Part shown: one piece after another, positions 6,817-14,613 of the stretch | How positions within the stretch are numbered: position 1 is the first letter of the stretch | How the letters are laid out: each line of letters starts with the position of its first letter | Assembly (NCBI GenBank): GCA_964496595.1 | Contig: CAZCAI010000064.1 | Coordinates: 1 to 25,535 of the forward strand | Length of the DNA stretch: 25,535 nucleotides | From: JAAAOZ01 sp964496595 | GTDB lineage: Bacteria > Chloroflexota > Anaerolineae > B4-G1 > SLSP01 | Direction: 5' to 3' | Program-made: the position numbers and the translations under genes | The notes under the pieces: generated by a model | What the model was told of the DNA's origin: nothing | The model's input: only the letters and a program-made list of their open reading frames with translations | Databases searched by the model: none

Positions 6817-9677
6817 ACCGCGATATTTTAGCCGAAATCGGCCTATCCTTAGTCCAAGTGAGCGAACTGAACAGCAGCGAACGGAGTCGCCTGCTGCATT
6901 TTCTCCTGCGCTGGGAACACTTCGCCGTCCTGCACGACTGTCTCGACATCCTGATCCCGCGTCATCCCACGCTGGTTTCGCTGTTGGATTTGCGGGTGAA
7001 GGCCTTGCAGGCGCAAGCGCGCTTCGATGAGGCGCTAGGCCTGATGCGCGAGCGCTTGCAGCGCAAAAGCTCCCTCACCGCGCAGGCGCTGCTGGCGCAA
7101 CTTCACCTGGAAAAATCAGAAGAAGAGGAGGTTGCGACCGCCTACGACATCGCGCGCCGGCTCACCCAAGAACGCCCGGAGACCATCACGGCCTGGAGCT
7201 TGCTGGCCCAAGTCGAGTTGGCGCGAGGGGAGACAGACGCGGCGCTCCAGGCCTACCAACAAATCCACACCCTCAGCGCCAGCAACCGCAGCTACCCGCT
7301 CGGCATGATGCGCGTCTATCAAGCGCGCGGCGATTGGGTCACGGCCAGCGGATATGCCGTGCGGCTGTTGCGCACGGCGGAAGCGGGTGCGCCGCTCCCC
7401 GTGCGCTATTTGCGTCAATTGCGCGCCTACTTCCAGGCCAGCGGCGAAGCGACGCGCGTCGCCGATATGGAGGCCGCGCTCCAACAGCGCTACGCCGAGG
7501 ATGTGGCCAAGATGCAGCAACAATTTGGGGATGTCGTATCCTCTGACCCACAAGCAACGGCGGCCTCGCAGATTGCATCCCCACCCGCGCCTGAGAAATT
7601 CCTGCCCACCTATGATCATGTGCCGGTTACGGAACAAGAACGCCAGCGCATCACGGAAGCCGCCCGGCGCTTCTTCGGCTTCACCGAATTACTGCCCGGA
7701 CAGGTAGAGACGATGGCCTGCGTCTTGCGCGAGGAAGATGTGCTGACCATCTTGCCCACCGGCGGCGGAAAATCGCTCTGCTATCAACTGCCCGCGATGT
7801 TGGCGGAAGAGGGCGCCACGCTGGTCATCTCCCCCTTGATCGCTCTGATGAAAGATCAGATCGATTCGCTGCCAGACGATCTTCGCGCACGCGCCGCCAC
7901 GATCAACAGCAGTCTGAGCGGCGACGAGCTGCGCCATCGCCTGGAGCAAGCGCAGAACGGCGCGTATCGCCTGCTCTATGCCGCGCCGGAGCGCCTACGC
8001 CAGCCCGTTTTTCTGCACACCATGCGCCGCGCTGGCGTCAATTATTTGGTTGTGGATGAAGCGCACTGCGTCAGCGCATGGGGCCACGATTTTCGCCCCG
8101 ATTATCTGGCGCTGGGGCAGGCGCGGGAGGCCCTCGGCAATCCCCCGCTGCTGGCGATGACGGCCACCGCCCCGCCGCGCGTGCGCCAGGACATCATCCA
8201 GCACCTGAACGGGGACGCTGGCTCGGATGCGCGTGACGTGCGCATCGTAGCCGGGGATATCACGCGCCTCAATCTTCAGCTCGAGGTCTTTCACGCGCGG
8301 GATTTGGATGCCAAGCTCCGACGGCTCATAGCCTTTTGTCGCGCCACCGCAGGCAGCGGCATCGTCTACGCGGGCACCCGCGCGCGCTGCGAGCGCCTGG
8401 CTGCGCTGCTTCGGCGCTACGGCGTTGACGCGGCGCACTATCACGCGGGTATACACAATCGCCACACGGTGCAGGATGCGTTTATGACCGGGCGCGTGCG
8501 CGTCGTCGTCGCCACCATCGCCTTCGGCCTGGGGATCGACAAGCCCGACATTCGCTTCATCGTCCACTTTATGCCGCCCGCCTCGCTGGAGGCATATTAT
8601 CAGGAAGCCGGGCGCGCGGGCCGCGATGGCCTCCCGGCGCGCTGCCTGCTGATGTACGCCGCGACCGATCGCGGCGTGCTGACGCGGCGCACCAATCGCG
8701 ACACCCTGCCCATCGAGTTTCTGCGCCAAACGTATGCCGCCGTGCAAGGCCGGGTCGGCGCGGAGGGCTGGGGGCGGGTGGCGCTGGGGGATCTGGAGCG
8801 CGATCTGCGCACCGATAACGATGTGCGCATCCGCGTGGCGCTGAGCCTTCTAGAGGAAGCGGCTCTGTTGCACCGAGGCCCGGACATCCCCAGAGCAGCG
8901 CAACTCTGTCTCGCCAATGCCGACGAGGAGGCGATGGCGGCACACGACGCGCGCCTGTTGGCCTTCTGTCGCGCGGCGCGCCTGCGACCGGAGCAGTGGC
9001 TCACTGTGGATCTGGCCGAGGCGGCGCGGGAAGCGCAGCTCTCGCTGGAGACGTTAGAAAGCCAAATCCTCACGTGGGCGGACGCGGGCTGGTTAAGTCA
9101 TCGCTTCTCAGGCCGCGATCTTTATCTGGCGTTGTTGCCACCCCCTAAGGACGCCGCCGCGCGCGTCGCGGCCTTGTTGGAGCGCTACGAGACGATCCAG
9201 GCACAGCACGTCGACGAGATCACGGCCTATGCGCGTACCATCCGTTGCCGTCACGGCTACTTGAATGCGTACTTGGGCGGGCGCGTCATCGAAAAATGCA
9301 CGGCCTGCGATAACTGCATCGAGACGTCCCGCGCTACGGTGGATGACCTGCCGGACACGCGCGAACAACTCCTCGCCATCCTCCAGTGTCTGGCGGCGAC
9401 GCAATGGGGTTGGGGGCGGCGCAATTTGAGTCGCATCCTGCGCGGCGACGACGACGCGCCGGGCCGCGCGCGCCGGCACGAGACCTTTGGCGCGTTGGCC
9501 TTTCGCTCCGCCACCGCGATCCGCCATCTGGTGAAGCGCCTGGAGCACGCGGATCTCATCAGCGCGCACCAACTCGATCACGGCGGCGTCGTGCTGCACC
9601 TGACAGACAAGGGGCGCGCCGCCTTACAGGATCCGGCGCAACTCGATGCGTTGGTAACAAACTCGAACGTCTCTTAG
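6813..9677 (+). CDS. recQ: RecQ-family ATP-dependent DNA helicase with N-terminal TPR-like domain
   Basis: A 954-aa superfamily 2 3'-5' DNA helicase. Residues about 1-270 are helical repeats of TPR type (for example ARFDEALGLMRERL, AWSLLAQVELARGETDAALQ), not found in standard RecQ (about 600 aa). The helicase core follows: Walker A PTGGGKSLCYQLP with K320, VVDEAHCVSAWGHDFRPDY (motif II, about 412-430), MTATAPPRVRQDI (motif III), YYQEAGRAGRDG (motif VI). The RecQ zinc site is present: C812 then C829, C832, C835 (CTACDNC). A winged-helix-like tail follows (ATAIRHLVKRLEHADLI). ATG 6813 was chosen because it overlaps the dual-OB stop and follows that gene's frame end; a much longer upstream extension would overlap that gene. 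The TPR region suggests a protein partner, most simply the coupled dual-OB or DUF488 proteins (inference). Confidence 0.92.
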   Translation: MNRDILAEIGLSLVQVSELNSSERSRLLHFLLRWEHFAVLHDCLDILIPRHPTLVSLLDLRVKALQAQARFDEALGLMRERLQRKSSLTAQALLAQLHLEKSEEEEVATAYDIARRLTQERPETITAWSLLAQVELARGETDAALQAYQQIHTLSASNRSYPLGMMRVYQARGDWVTASGYAVRLLRTAEAGAPLPVRYLRQLRAYFQASGEATRVADMEAALQQRYAEDVAKMQQQFGDVVSSDPQATAASQIASPPAPEKFLPTYDHVPVTEQERQRITEAARRFFGFTELLPGQVETMACVLREEDVLTILPTGGGKSLCYQLPAMLAEEGATLVISPLIALMKDQIDSLPDDLRARAATINSSLSGDELRHRLEQAQNGAYRLLYAAPERLRQPVFLHTMRRAGVNYLVVDEAHCVSAWGHDFRPDYLALGQAREALGNPPLLAMTATAPPRVRQDIIQHLNGDAGSDARDVRIVAGDITRLNLQLEVFHARDLDAKLRRLIAFCRATAGSGIVYAGTRARCERLAALLRRYGVDAAHYHAGIHNRHTVQDAFMTGRVRVVVATIAFGLGIDKPDIRFIVHFMPPASLEAYYQEAGRAGRDGLPARCLLMYAATDRGVLTRRTNRDTLPIEFLRQTYAAVQGRVGAEGWGRVALGDLERDLRTDNDVRIRVALSLLEEAALLHRGPDIPRAAQLCLANADEEAMAAHDARLLAFCRAARLRPEQWLTVDLAEAAREAQLSLETLESQILTWADAGWLSHRFSGRDLYLALLPPPKDAAARVAALLERYETIQAQHVDEITAYARTIRCRHGYLNAYLGGRVIEKCTACDNCIETSRATVDDLPDTREQLLAILQCLAATQWGWGRRNLSRILRGDDDAPGRARRHETFGALAFRSATAIRHLVKRLEHADLISAHQLDHGGVVLHLTDKGRAALQDPAQLDALVTNSNVS

Positions 9678-9718
9678 ATTAGAAGAGCGGCTAAGGTTAC
9701 GTGCGAACGGAGGAAACT

Positions 9719-10075
9719 ATGCCTACAACCATTGATTTACGCGAGGCCATTGCAGATCAATTACAAAATGAAGCTGCGCGCCAAAGTACCAGCATGGACA
9801 CCTTAGTGAACAACTTGTTGGAATCATATTTATGGGAATTAAAGCGCGAGCACATCCAGACTGAAGCCCAGCGTTTCCGCGAGCAACATACCAAGCTCCT
9901 GGCGCGTTATGCCGGGCGCTATATCGCAATGCAGGATGGAAATGTTCTGGATGATGACGAGGATTTTCACGCCTTACATCAGCGCATTCGCGCTCGATAT
10001 GGAGAACAACCTATTCTTATCACACCCGTGACGCCAGATCCCGTTCAAACCATCAACGTATATGGCAAAATATAA
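9719..10075 (+). CDS. RHH antitoxin-like protein with a DUF5678-like C-terminal domain
   Basis: A 118-aa protein. Residues 1-40 (TTIDLREAIADQLQNEAARQ and STSMDTLVNNLLESYL) look like a ribbon-helix-helix/CopG-type DNA-binding module. Residues about 60-105 (ARYAGRYIAMQDGNVLDDDE, then FHALHQRIRARYGEQPILIT) match the DUF5678 pattern often fused to antitoxins. Start ATG 9719 has GGAGG about 6 bp upstream; GTG 9701 lies too far 5'. No PIN or other toxin gene follows, so it is an orphan antitoxin or a stand-alone regulator. It lies at the right edge of the DNA-transaction block, mirroring the VapBC pair inside it. Confidence 0.7.
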   Translation: MPTTIDLREAIADQLQNEAARQSTSMDTLVNNLLESYLWELKREHIQTEAQRFREQHTKLLARYAGRYIAMQDGNVLDDDEDFHALHQRIRARYGEQPILITPVTPDPVQTINVYGKI

Positions 10076-10160
10076 AATTTTAAATTGCGAATTGCGAATT
10101 TTAAATCTTTACTCAACAGCATTATTCTAAATTCGCAATTCTAAATTCCAAATTACCGAA
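10076..10160. repeat. Intergenic word repeat hairpin (GAATTGCGAATTT family)
   Basis: GAATTGCGAATTT (10089-10101) pairs exactly with AAATTCGCAATTC (10129-10141). Flanking words (TTTTAAATTGCG, CTAAATTCC) extend it imperfectly. It lies between the RHH/DUF5678 gene and the threonine-synthase-like gene. The design is the same as at 1997-2070 and 3074-3131 with a different word. Confidence 0.7.
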
Positions 10161-10214
10161 TCGGCGACCGGAAAAGTTCCCTAAATGTAAATTTATTGTT
10201 TTTAAGGAGATTGA

Positions 10215-11456
10215 ATGCAACACGTAATTGGACTCAAATGTACCATCTGCGGGAAGACCTACGGCGTCGACGAGATCGACTACATCTGCCCGGAACACGG
10301 GGATGATGGCATCGTCGATGTGCTGTACGACTACGACGCGATCGGGGTGAACATCTCGCGCGAGGATTTGGCGCAGAACCACGATCGCACCATCTGGCGC
10401 TACAAGCCGCTGATGCCTGTCGAACCGGACTCGGCGCCGCCGCCGCTGCGCGTGGGCTGGACGCCGCTCTATGCCGCGCCGCGCCTGGCGGAGAAGTTGG
10501 GCCTGCGCCACCTCTGGGTCAAGGACGACGGCGTGAACCCGACCGCCTCCTTCAAGGATCGCGCGTCGGCGGTGGCGGTGGTGAAAGCGCGCGAGGCCGG
10601 CGCGGAGATCATCACCACGGCGAGCACGGGCAACGCCGCGGCCGCCCTGGCCGGCCTTTCGGCCAGCGTGGGCCTGCCCGCCGTCATCTTCGTGCCGAAG
10701 AGCGCGCCGGAGGCCAAGATCGCGCAGCATCTCATCTACGGCGCGCGCGTGATGTTGGTCGATGGCGCCTACGACGACGCCTTCGAGTTGACGCTCAAGG
10801 TCGCCCGCGAGTTCGGCTGGTACAATCGCAACACCGCCTACAATCCCTACATGACCGAGGGCAAGAAGACGGGCATCCTGGAGATCTGCGAACAGCTCGC
10901 GTGGGAGGCGCCGGATCGCGTCTTCGTGCCGGTGGGCGATGGCTGCATCATCGGCAGCGTCCACAAGGGCCTCAAGGATCTGCTGGCCCTGGGCTGGATC
11001 GATAACATGCCCAAGATTATGGGCGTGCAGGCCGCAGGCTCCTCGCCGCTGGTCGATGCGTGGGAGCGCGGCCTCGAGGGCTGGGAGATGGAGCCGGTCA
11101 ACGCCGACTCCGTGGCCGATAGCATCGTCGCCGGGCTGCCGCGCGACCGCAACAAAGCGCTGGCCGCCGTCCGCGAGACCGATGGGGCCTACATCGCCGT
11201 CAGCGACCAGGAGATCCTGGACGCCATCCCCGTCATCGCGCGCAACACGGGCGTCTTCTCCGAGCCGGCGGCCGCGGCCTCTTACGCGGGCCTGGTCAAG
11301 GCCGTGGAGCAAGGGCGAGTCGATTCGCACGAGCGCATTGTCGTGATGCTCACCGGCTCCGGCCTCAAGGACATCAAGAGCGCGATGAAGACCGTGCCTG
11401 CGCCGCCCATCGTCGCGCCGAGCCTGGACGCGGTCAAAGCGCTGTTGGACGCCTGA
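10215..11456 (+). CDS. Threonine-synthase-family PLP enzyme
   Basis: A 413-aa fold-type II pyridoxal-phosphate enzyme closest to threonine synthase (O-phosphohomoserine to threonine + phosphate). An N-terminal zinc-ribbon-like module (C9-x2-C12 ... C25-x2-H28) precedes the catalytic domain, as in long threonine synthases. The PLP lysine is K114 in PTASFKDRA; the substrate loop STGNAAAALAGL and the phosphate-binding VPVGDGCIIGSVHKG follow. Start ATG 10215 has AAGGAG 6-7 bp upstream. It sits between the DNA-transaction block and a second PLP enzyme gene, not with homoserine pathway genes. It may therefore serve the carbamoyl-amino-acid catabolic set by eliminating a beta- or gamma-substituent (inference). 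Conventional threonine synthesis remains possible. Confidence 0.85.
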   Translation: MQHVIGLKCTICGKTYGVDEIDYICPEHGDDGIVDVLYDYDAIGVNISREDLAQNHDRTIWRYKPLMPVEPDSAPPPLRVGWTPLYAAPRLAEKLGLRHLWVKDDGVNPTASFKDRASAVAVVKAREAGAEIITTASTGNAAAALAGLSASVGLPAVIFVPKSAPEAKIAQHLIYGARVMLVDGAYDDAFELTLKVAREFGWYNRNTAYNPYMTEGKKTGILEICEQLAWEAPDRVFVPVGDGCIIGSVHKGLKDLLALGWIDNMPKIMGVQAAGSSPLVDAWERGLEGWEMEPVNADSVADSIVAGLPRDRNKALAAVRETDGAYIAVSDQEILDAIPVIARNTGVFSEPAAAASYAGLVKAVEQGRVDSHERIVVMLTGSGLKDIKSAMKTVPAPPIVAPSLDAVKALLDA

Positions 11457-11457
11457 T

Positions 11458-11865
11458 TTGTCCCGTTCGCGCAAAGTAGGCTGGGCGCTTGCCGGCGCAA
11501 TCGCGCTGTGGCTCTTGTGGATGACGTTACGTCCCCAGGCCATCGTCTCCCGCGATCTGACGCTCATCACGCGACCGGCGGCGCAGCATGGGTTGTCCAT
11601 CCACTGGCTGATCAACATCGGCGGGAATGTGGCGGTCTTCATGCCGTTGGGCGCAGCGATGGCTCTGGCGCAATCGGGGCGGGCGGCGCGAGCGCGCGTG
11701 CTCTGGGGCGCGGCCTCCGGCGCGATCCTGAGCGCGCTTATCGAAGGGTTGCAGATGCTACAGCCGACGCGCGTCTCATCCTTAGGCGATTGGGCGCTCA
11801 ATACGCTTGGGGCTTTATTGGGTGCGTTGATGATCATTTTGATAACGAGAGGACATTCGAGTTAG
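11458..11865 (+). CDS. VanZ-like integral membrane protein
   Basis: A 135-aa membrane protein starting at TTG 11458, one base after the preceding stop, which indicates coupling. An N-terminal transmembrane helix (VGWALAGAIALWLLWMTL) and two to three further helices are visible. The VanZ family pattern is present: LINIGGNVAVFMPLGAAMAL (N-x3-N-x3-F-x-PLG), then SALIEGLQM and the loop with D-x-A-L-N-T-L-G-A. VanZ proteins have been linked to glycopeptide tolerance, but most members have no known role. There is no obvious functional link to the flanking PLP enzymes. The start codon is the only one near the frame start. Confidence 0.8.
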   Translation: MSRSRKVGWALAGAIALWLLWMTLRPQAIVSRDLTLITRPAAQHGLSIHWLINIGGNVAVFMPLGAAMALAQSGRAARARVLWGAASGAILSALIEGLQMLQPTRVSSLGDWALNTLGALLGALMIILITRGHSS

Positions 11866-11991
11866 CAAGTGAGTCACGAGTCAAACGTCACCCAATGACG
11901 CAAGACGCAGGACGCAGGACGCATATCAATTAGCCGTAATGCACAGACATTTATTACATAACACAACCCAAATCAAATTAAGGAAGGTAAA
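11866..11991. repeat. Spacer with GACGCAGGACGCA direct repeats
   Basis: Four near-tandem copies of the 7-bp word GACGCAR (about 11897-11924) occupy the spacer before the PLP enzyme gene. The rest is AT-rich leader ending in the ribosome-binding site GGAAGG before ATG 11992. This is one more word family among the intergenic repeats. Confidence 0.6.
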
Positions 11992-13458
11992 ATGTTAGAT
12001 CTACACATCAATGAAGAACAGTTGAAGCGAACCGTACAGCGTGCGCGCGAGCGCAATATCATCATCCCCATGTTTGAGCAGATGAAGCACCCCAGCTTGA
12101 TACCTGATAAAATCAAGGAAGAGCTGGCGAATATCGGCCTGTGGGACATCACCTCGCGCAATCTTTTTCGCATCACGTGGAAGAACGAGCCGCGGGAGTT
12201 TGGCGGTGGCTTCGATGGCGTCAACTACATCGAGGTGCCGAAAGAGCTGACGGGCGTCGACGCCCGCATCATCGCGCTGGTGGGCAAGTGGTTCCCCACG
12301 GGCGCGCACAAGGTCGGCGCGACCTTTGGTTGCCTGGTGCCGCGATTGGTGACCGGCCAATTCGATCCCACGTATCACAGCGCGGTCTGGCCCTCCACCG
12401 GCAACTACTGCCGGGGCGGCGCTTACGACGCCACACTGCTTTCGTGCGAGTCCATCGCCATCCTGCCGAAGGAGATGAGCCAAGAGCGTTTCGAATGGCT
12501 GGCCAAGGTCGCGGGCGAGGTCATCGCGACGCCCGGCTGCGAATCCAACGTCAAGGAAATCTTCGATAAGTGTTGGGAATTGAAGGCCGAGCGCGGCGAC
12601 GAGATCTTCATCTTCAACCAATTTGATGAGTTCGGCAACCACCTGTGGCACTATGATGTCACCGGGCACGCGATGGAGGAAGTGCTGGAGAAAGAGCTAC
12701 GGCCCCAGGATCGCTACTTCGGCGTGACGCTGACCACCGGCTCGGCGGGCACGCTGGGCTGCGGTGATTATATGAAGGAACTCTTCCCCACCAGCAAGAT
12801 CGCGGCGGGCGAGGCGTTGCAGTGCCCCACGTTGCTGAATAATGGTTTCGGCGGCCACCGCATCGAGGGCATCGGCGACAAGCACGTGCCCTGGATTCAC
12901 AATGTGCGCAACACTGACATGGTCATCGCCATCGATGATGACGACACGATGGGCCTGGTGCGCCTCTTCAACGAGCCGGCCGGCCGCGCCTACCTGATCG
13001 AGAAGGGCGTGCCGGAGGATTTCGTTGAGCGGATAGACCTGATGGGTATCTCCAGTATCGCCAACGTGCTGATGGCCATCAAGATGGCGAAGTGGTACGA
13101 GCTGGGCGACACCGATGTCATCCTCACCGTCTGGACGGACTCGATGGAATTGTACGAGAGCCGCCTGCGTGAGATGCACGAGAAGCACGGCGAATATACC
13201 GAGACCGACGCAGCGGTGGATTATCACGAGCACCTGATGGGCCTCCACACCGACAATATGGCGGAACTGACCTACCCGGATCGCAAGCGCGTCCACAACC
13301 TCAAGTACTACACCTGGGTCGAGCAGCAGGGCAAGACCTACGAGGAAATCCAGGCGCAATGGTACGACGATGACTACTGGACGAACTTCCAGGAGCAAAT
13401 CCCCGAACTCGATGAGTTGATCAAGGAATTCAACGCGCGCGTGGGATTGATAGAGTAA
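11992..13458 (+). CDS. Fold-type II PLP-dependent enzyme (cysteine synthase/tryptophan synthase beta superfamily), unusual long subfamily
   Basis: A 488-aa cytosolic PLP enzyme. The Schiff-base lysine is K107 in WFPTGAHKVGATFG; the substrate loop is STGNYCRGGAYDA; the glycine-rich phosphate-binding region is TTGSAGTLGCGDYMKELFPT; LLNNGFGGHRIEGIGDKHVP follows. It is longer than cysteine synthase (about 310) or threonine synthase (about 400), with an N-terminal helical extension of about 60 residues and an acidic, Trp/Tyr-rich C-terminus. I recognise it only as a poorly characterised 'PLP-dependent beta subunit' type of protein. Its association with carbamoyltransferases and carbamate kinase suggests elimination or lyase chemistry on the de-carbamoylated amino acid (inference). 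It is followed by a strong terminator, so it ends the left-hand gene set. Confidence 0.8.
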   Translation: MLDLHINEEQLKRTVQRARERNIIIPMFEQMKHPSLIPDKIKEELANIGLWDITSRNLFRITWKNEPREFGGGFDGVNYIEVPKELTGVDARIIALVGKWFPTGAHKVGATFGCLVPRLVTGQFDPTYHSAVWPSTGNYCRGGAYDATLLSCESIAILPKEMSQERFEWLAKVAGEVIATPGCESNVKEIFDKCWELKAERGDEIFIFNQFDEFGNHLWHYDVTGHAMEEVLEKELRPQDRYFGVTLTTGSAGTLGCGDYMKELFPTSKIAAGEALQCPTLLNNGFGGHRIEGIGDKHVPWIHNVRNTDMVIAIDDDDTMGLVRLFNEPAGRAYLIEKGVPEDFVERIDLMGISSIANVLMAIKMAKWYELGDTDVILTVWTDSMELYESRLREMHEKHGEYTETDAAVDYHEHLMGLHTDNMAELTYPDRKRVHNLKYYTWVEQQGKTYEEIQAQWYDDDYWTNFQEQIPELDELIKEFNARVGLIE

Positions 13459-13482
13459 TACCTATTCGGCGATGTTTCTCCA

Positions 13483-13519
13483 AATCTCCAACGGACTTAT
13501 TCCGTTGGAGATTTTTTTT
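13483..13519 (+). terminator. Rho-independent terminator after the PLP enzyme gene
   Basis: A perfect 13-bp stem, AATCTCCAACGGA (13483-13495) and TCCGTTGGAGATT (13501-13513), with a 5-nt loop is followed by a T run to 13519. It ends transcription of the left-hand gene set. Its CCAACGGA core is shared with the terminator at 17963. Confidence 0.95.
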
Positions 13520-13532
13520 GTGCGGTTCCTTG

Positions 13533-13588
13533 GCCGCGTCGAGGCCGCCGTCCGCGCGGTGAAAGCGGGTTGGCTGCGGTGGATATAA
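13533..13588 (+). pseudogene. LuxR-family regulator remnant, copy A (last 18 codons only)
   Basis: In frame this reads RVEAAVRAVKAGWLRWI and stop, almost identical to the end of the intact regulator at 18058-18702. Everything upstream of this in the gene is missing: the similarity starts abruptly about 13 bp after the terminator T run. It is a relic of a deletion that left only the tail plus the downstream leader and promoter block (13589-13686), which still serves the next gene. Confidence 0.85.
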
Positions 13589-13601
13589 CAAGAAGTTGCT
13601 A

Positions 13602-13686
13602 TTTACAGGCGCCTCCTGACCTGATAGGATGATACATAGCGCCGGGTGGTCCGGTGCGCGTCAATCCATTCATAACCAAGGAGGTC
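13602..13686 (+). promoter_or_regulatory. Portable leader copy A: promoter + 5'-UTR hairpin + RBS
   Basis: A -35-like TTTACA (13602-13607), 17-bp spacer and -10-like TAGGAT (13625-13630) are followed by a GC-rich hairpin (CGCCGG...CCGGTG, about 13641-13657) and AAGGAGG before ATG 13693. The same block recurs at 15335 and 18748. Promoter calls rest on spacing, hexamer match and conservation between copies; the start site is predicted near 13637. Copy A lacks a 32-bp segment present in the other two. Confidence 0.65.
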
Positions 13687-13692
13687 GTACCA

Positions 13693-14364
13693 ATGAAACG
13701 TCATGTGATGAAGATGAAGTTAATATCTACAAGTCTACTTCTCTCGCTTTTGTTGCCTCTGTTTGTCGGCATCCAGCCCGTAAGCGCGAATCCATCCCCA
13801 CCGCCTGAAAGCCAACAACCGTCTACAGTAAGTCCAGAAGAAATGCAGAAGGCCATCAGAATCCTTGATCCCTATGTGGTGCGGCGTGAAGATGGCACCT
13901 TCAAGCTCACCGTCCAGGAACCTCAAAGCTTGGGAGTCCGACCCGAGGTCTACAAAAACCTGGTCCATAGCATGGAAAAGACCAACCAACTGGTCCGTCA
14001 GGGTGTGCTAAGCACCGACAAGTATTTCGAGGAAGGGCAATCAGACGCCACACTCACTTATTGCCCAGGCTCCAACTATGTTCAGTACCACTGGTGGGGG
14101 TTCGAGCTTGGACTAAACCATTGCGCTACCAACAACTTAATTTCCCTACACAAAGGTGCTACCGTAGCGGCAATAGCAGCCCTCGTAGCTCTATTTGTAC
14201 CTGCGGATGGGCCAATAGGAGAATTCCTTCTCAGCTTAGCAGCAGCGGTATTGGAACTTGGATCGGCAACCTATGAGCGGGCTGATAATATGTACGGTTG
14301 TGGTTCCGTCACATATTATACTTACTCAGGCTCTTACTGGGTCGATCCGCAACAGTGTTGTTAG
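13693..14364 (+). CDS. Secreted protein with WWG motif and C-terminal hydrophobic segment (bacteriocin-like?)
   Basis: A 223-aa exported protein of unknown function. The signal peptide is clear: MKRHVMKMK, a hydrophobic core (LISTSLLLSLLLPLFVGI) and a likely cut after VSA. A Pro/Ser-rich, helical, charged prosegment-like region (about 30-120) precedes a Cys-containing C-terminal domain: YCPGSNYVQYHWWGFELGLN, HCATNN, a long small-residue hydrophobic stretch (VAAIAALVALFV, then GEFLLSLAAAVLELGSA) and a Cys-Cys end. The combination of pro-region, WWG, N/C-x-TN and hydrophobic hairpin recalls small secreted antimicrobial-like proteins of Gram-positive bacteria; that is recollection, not a search. 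Start ATG 13693 has AAGGAGG 7 bp upstream, supplied by the portable leader. A small membrane protein gene 290 bp downstream could be its immunity factor (inference). Confidence 0.7.
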   Translation: MKRHVMKMKLISTSLLLSLLLPLFVGIQPVSANPSPPPESQQPSTVSPEEMQKAIRILDPYVVRREDGTFKLTVQEPQSLGVRPEVYKNLVHSMEKTNQLVRQGVLSTDKYFEEGQSDATLTYCPGSNYVQYHWWGFELGLNHCATNNLISLHKGATVAAIAALVALFVPADGPIGEFLLSLAAAVLELGSATYERADNMYGCGSVTYYTYSGSYWVDPQQCC

Positions 14365-14381
14365 TGAATAACTTGGATTCA

Positions 14382-14416
14382 GGGAAAAGAAGAAAAGGTT
14401 TTTTTCTTCTTTTCCC
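14382..14416. terminator. Perfect 14-bp hairpin after the secreted protein gene
   Basis: GGGAAAAGAAGAAA (14382-14395) and TTTCTTCTTTTCCC (14403-14416) pair perfectly around a 7-nt loop containing a T run. It starts 18 bp after the stop codon. It is probably a terminator, though no T run follows the stem. Confidence 0.65.
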
Positions 14417-14437
14417 TACTCATTAGTATCAAATTAA

Positions 14438-14613
14438 GATGGTGGTGAATTTTGACTGATGACCCCAATGAAGCTCAACACCACCAAGGTCGCGGTGGGG
14501 CCAAAAGCCCACACAAGGCCCAAGGAATGGGAGTGAAGTGGGAAGATATGCCTTATTGAGATTCTGTGTGATCTGAGCCGCGTGAAGCCATCAGTCAATT
14601 TTAACCACTACCC
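14438..14613. mobile_element. MITE-like element with terminal inverted repeats and 7-bp target duplication
   Basis: Imperfect 24-bp terminal inverted repeats: GGTGGTGAATTTTGACTGATG on the left (to 14461) and CATCAGTCAATTTTAACCACTACC on the right (14589-14612), exact over TTGACTGATG. They are flanked by direct repeats AAATTAA (14431-14437 and 14614-14620). The 176-bp interior has no transposase, although one frame reads a short tail ending GVKWEDMPY and stop that may be the end of one. It is probably a non-autonomous derivative of a DDE-type insertion sequence. Confidence 0.7.

Noticed and set aside
10122..11837. A 571-aa open frame on the minus strand
   Set aside because: It lies opposite the threonine-synthase-like and VanZ genes, which have clear family motifs and RBSs. 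The minus frame is open because of high GC and codon bias; its translation is His/Arg/Gly-rich with no recognisable motif.
1..12000. CRISPR array suspected from short repeats between genes
   Set aside because: The repeats are 6-19 bp words, differ between spacers, are mostly inverted, and lack regular unique spacers or cas genes.
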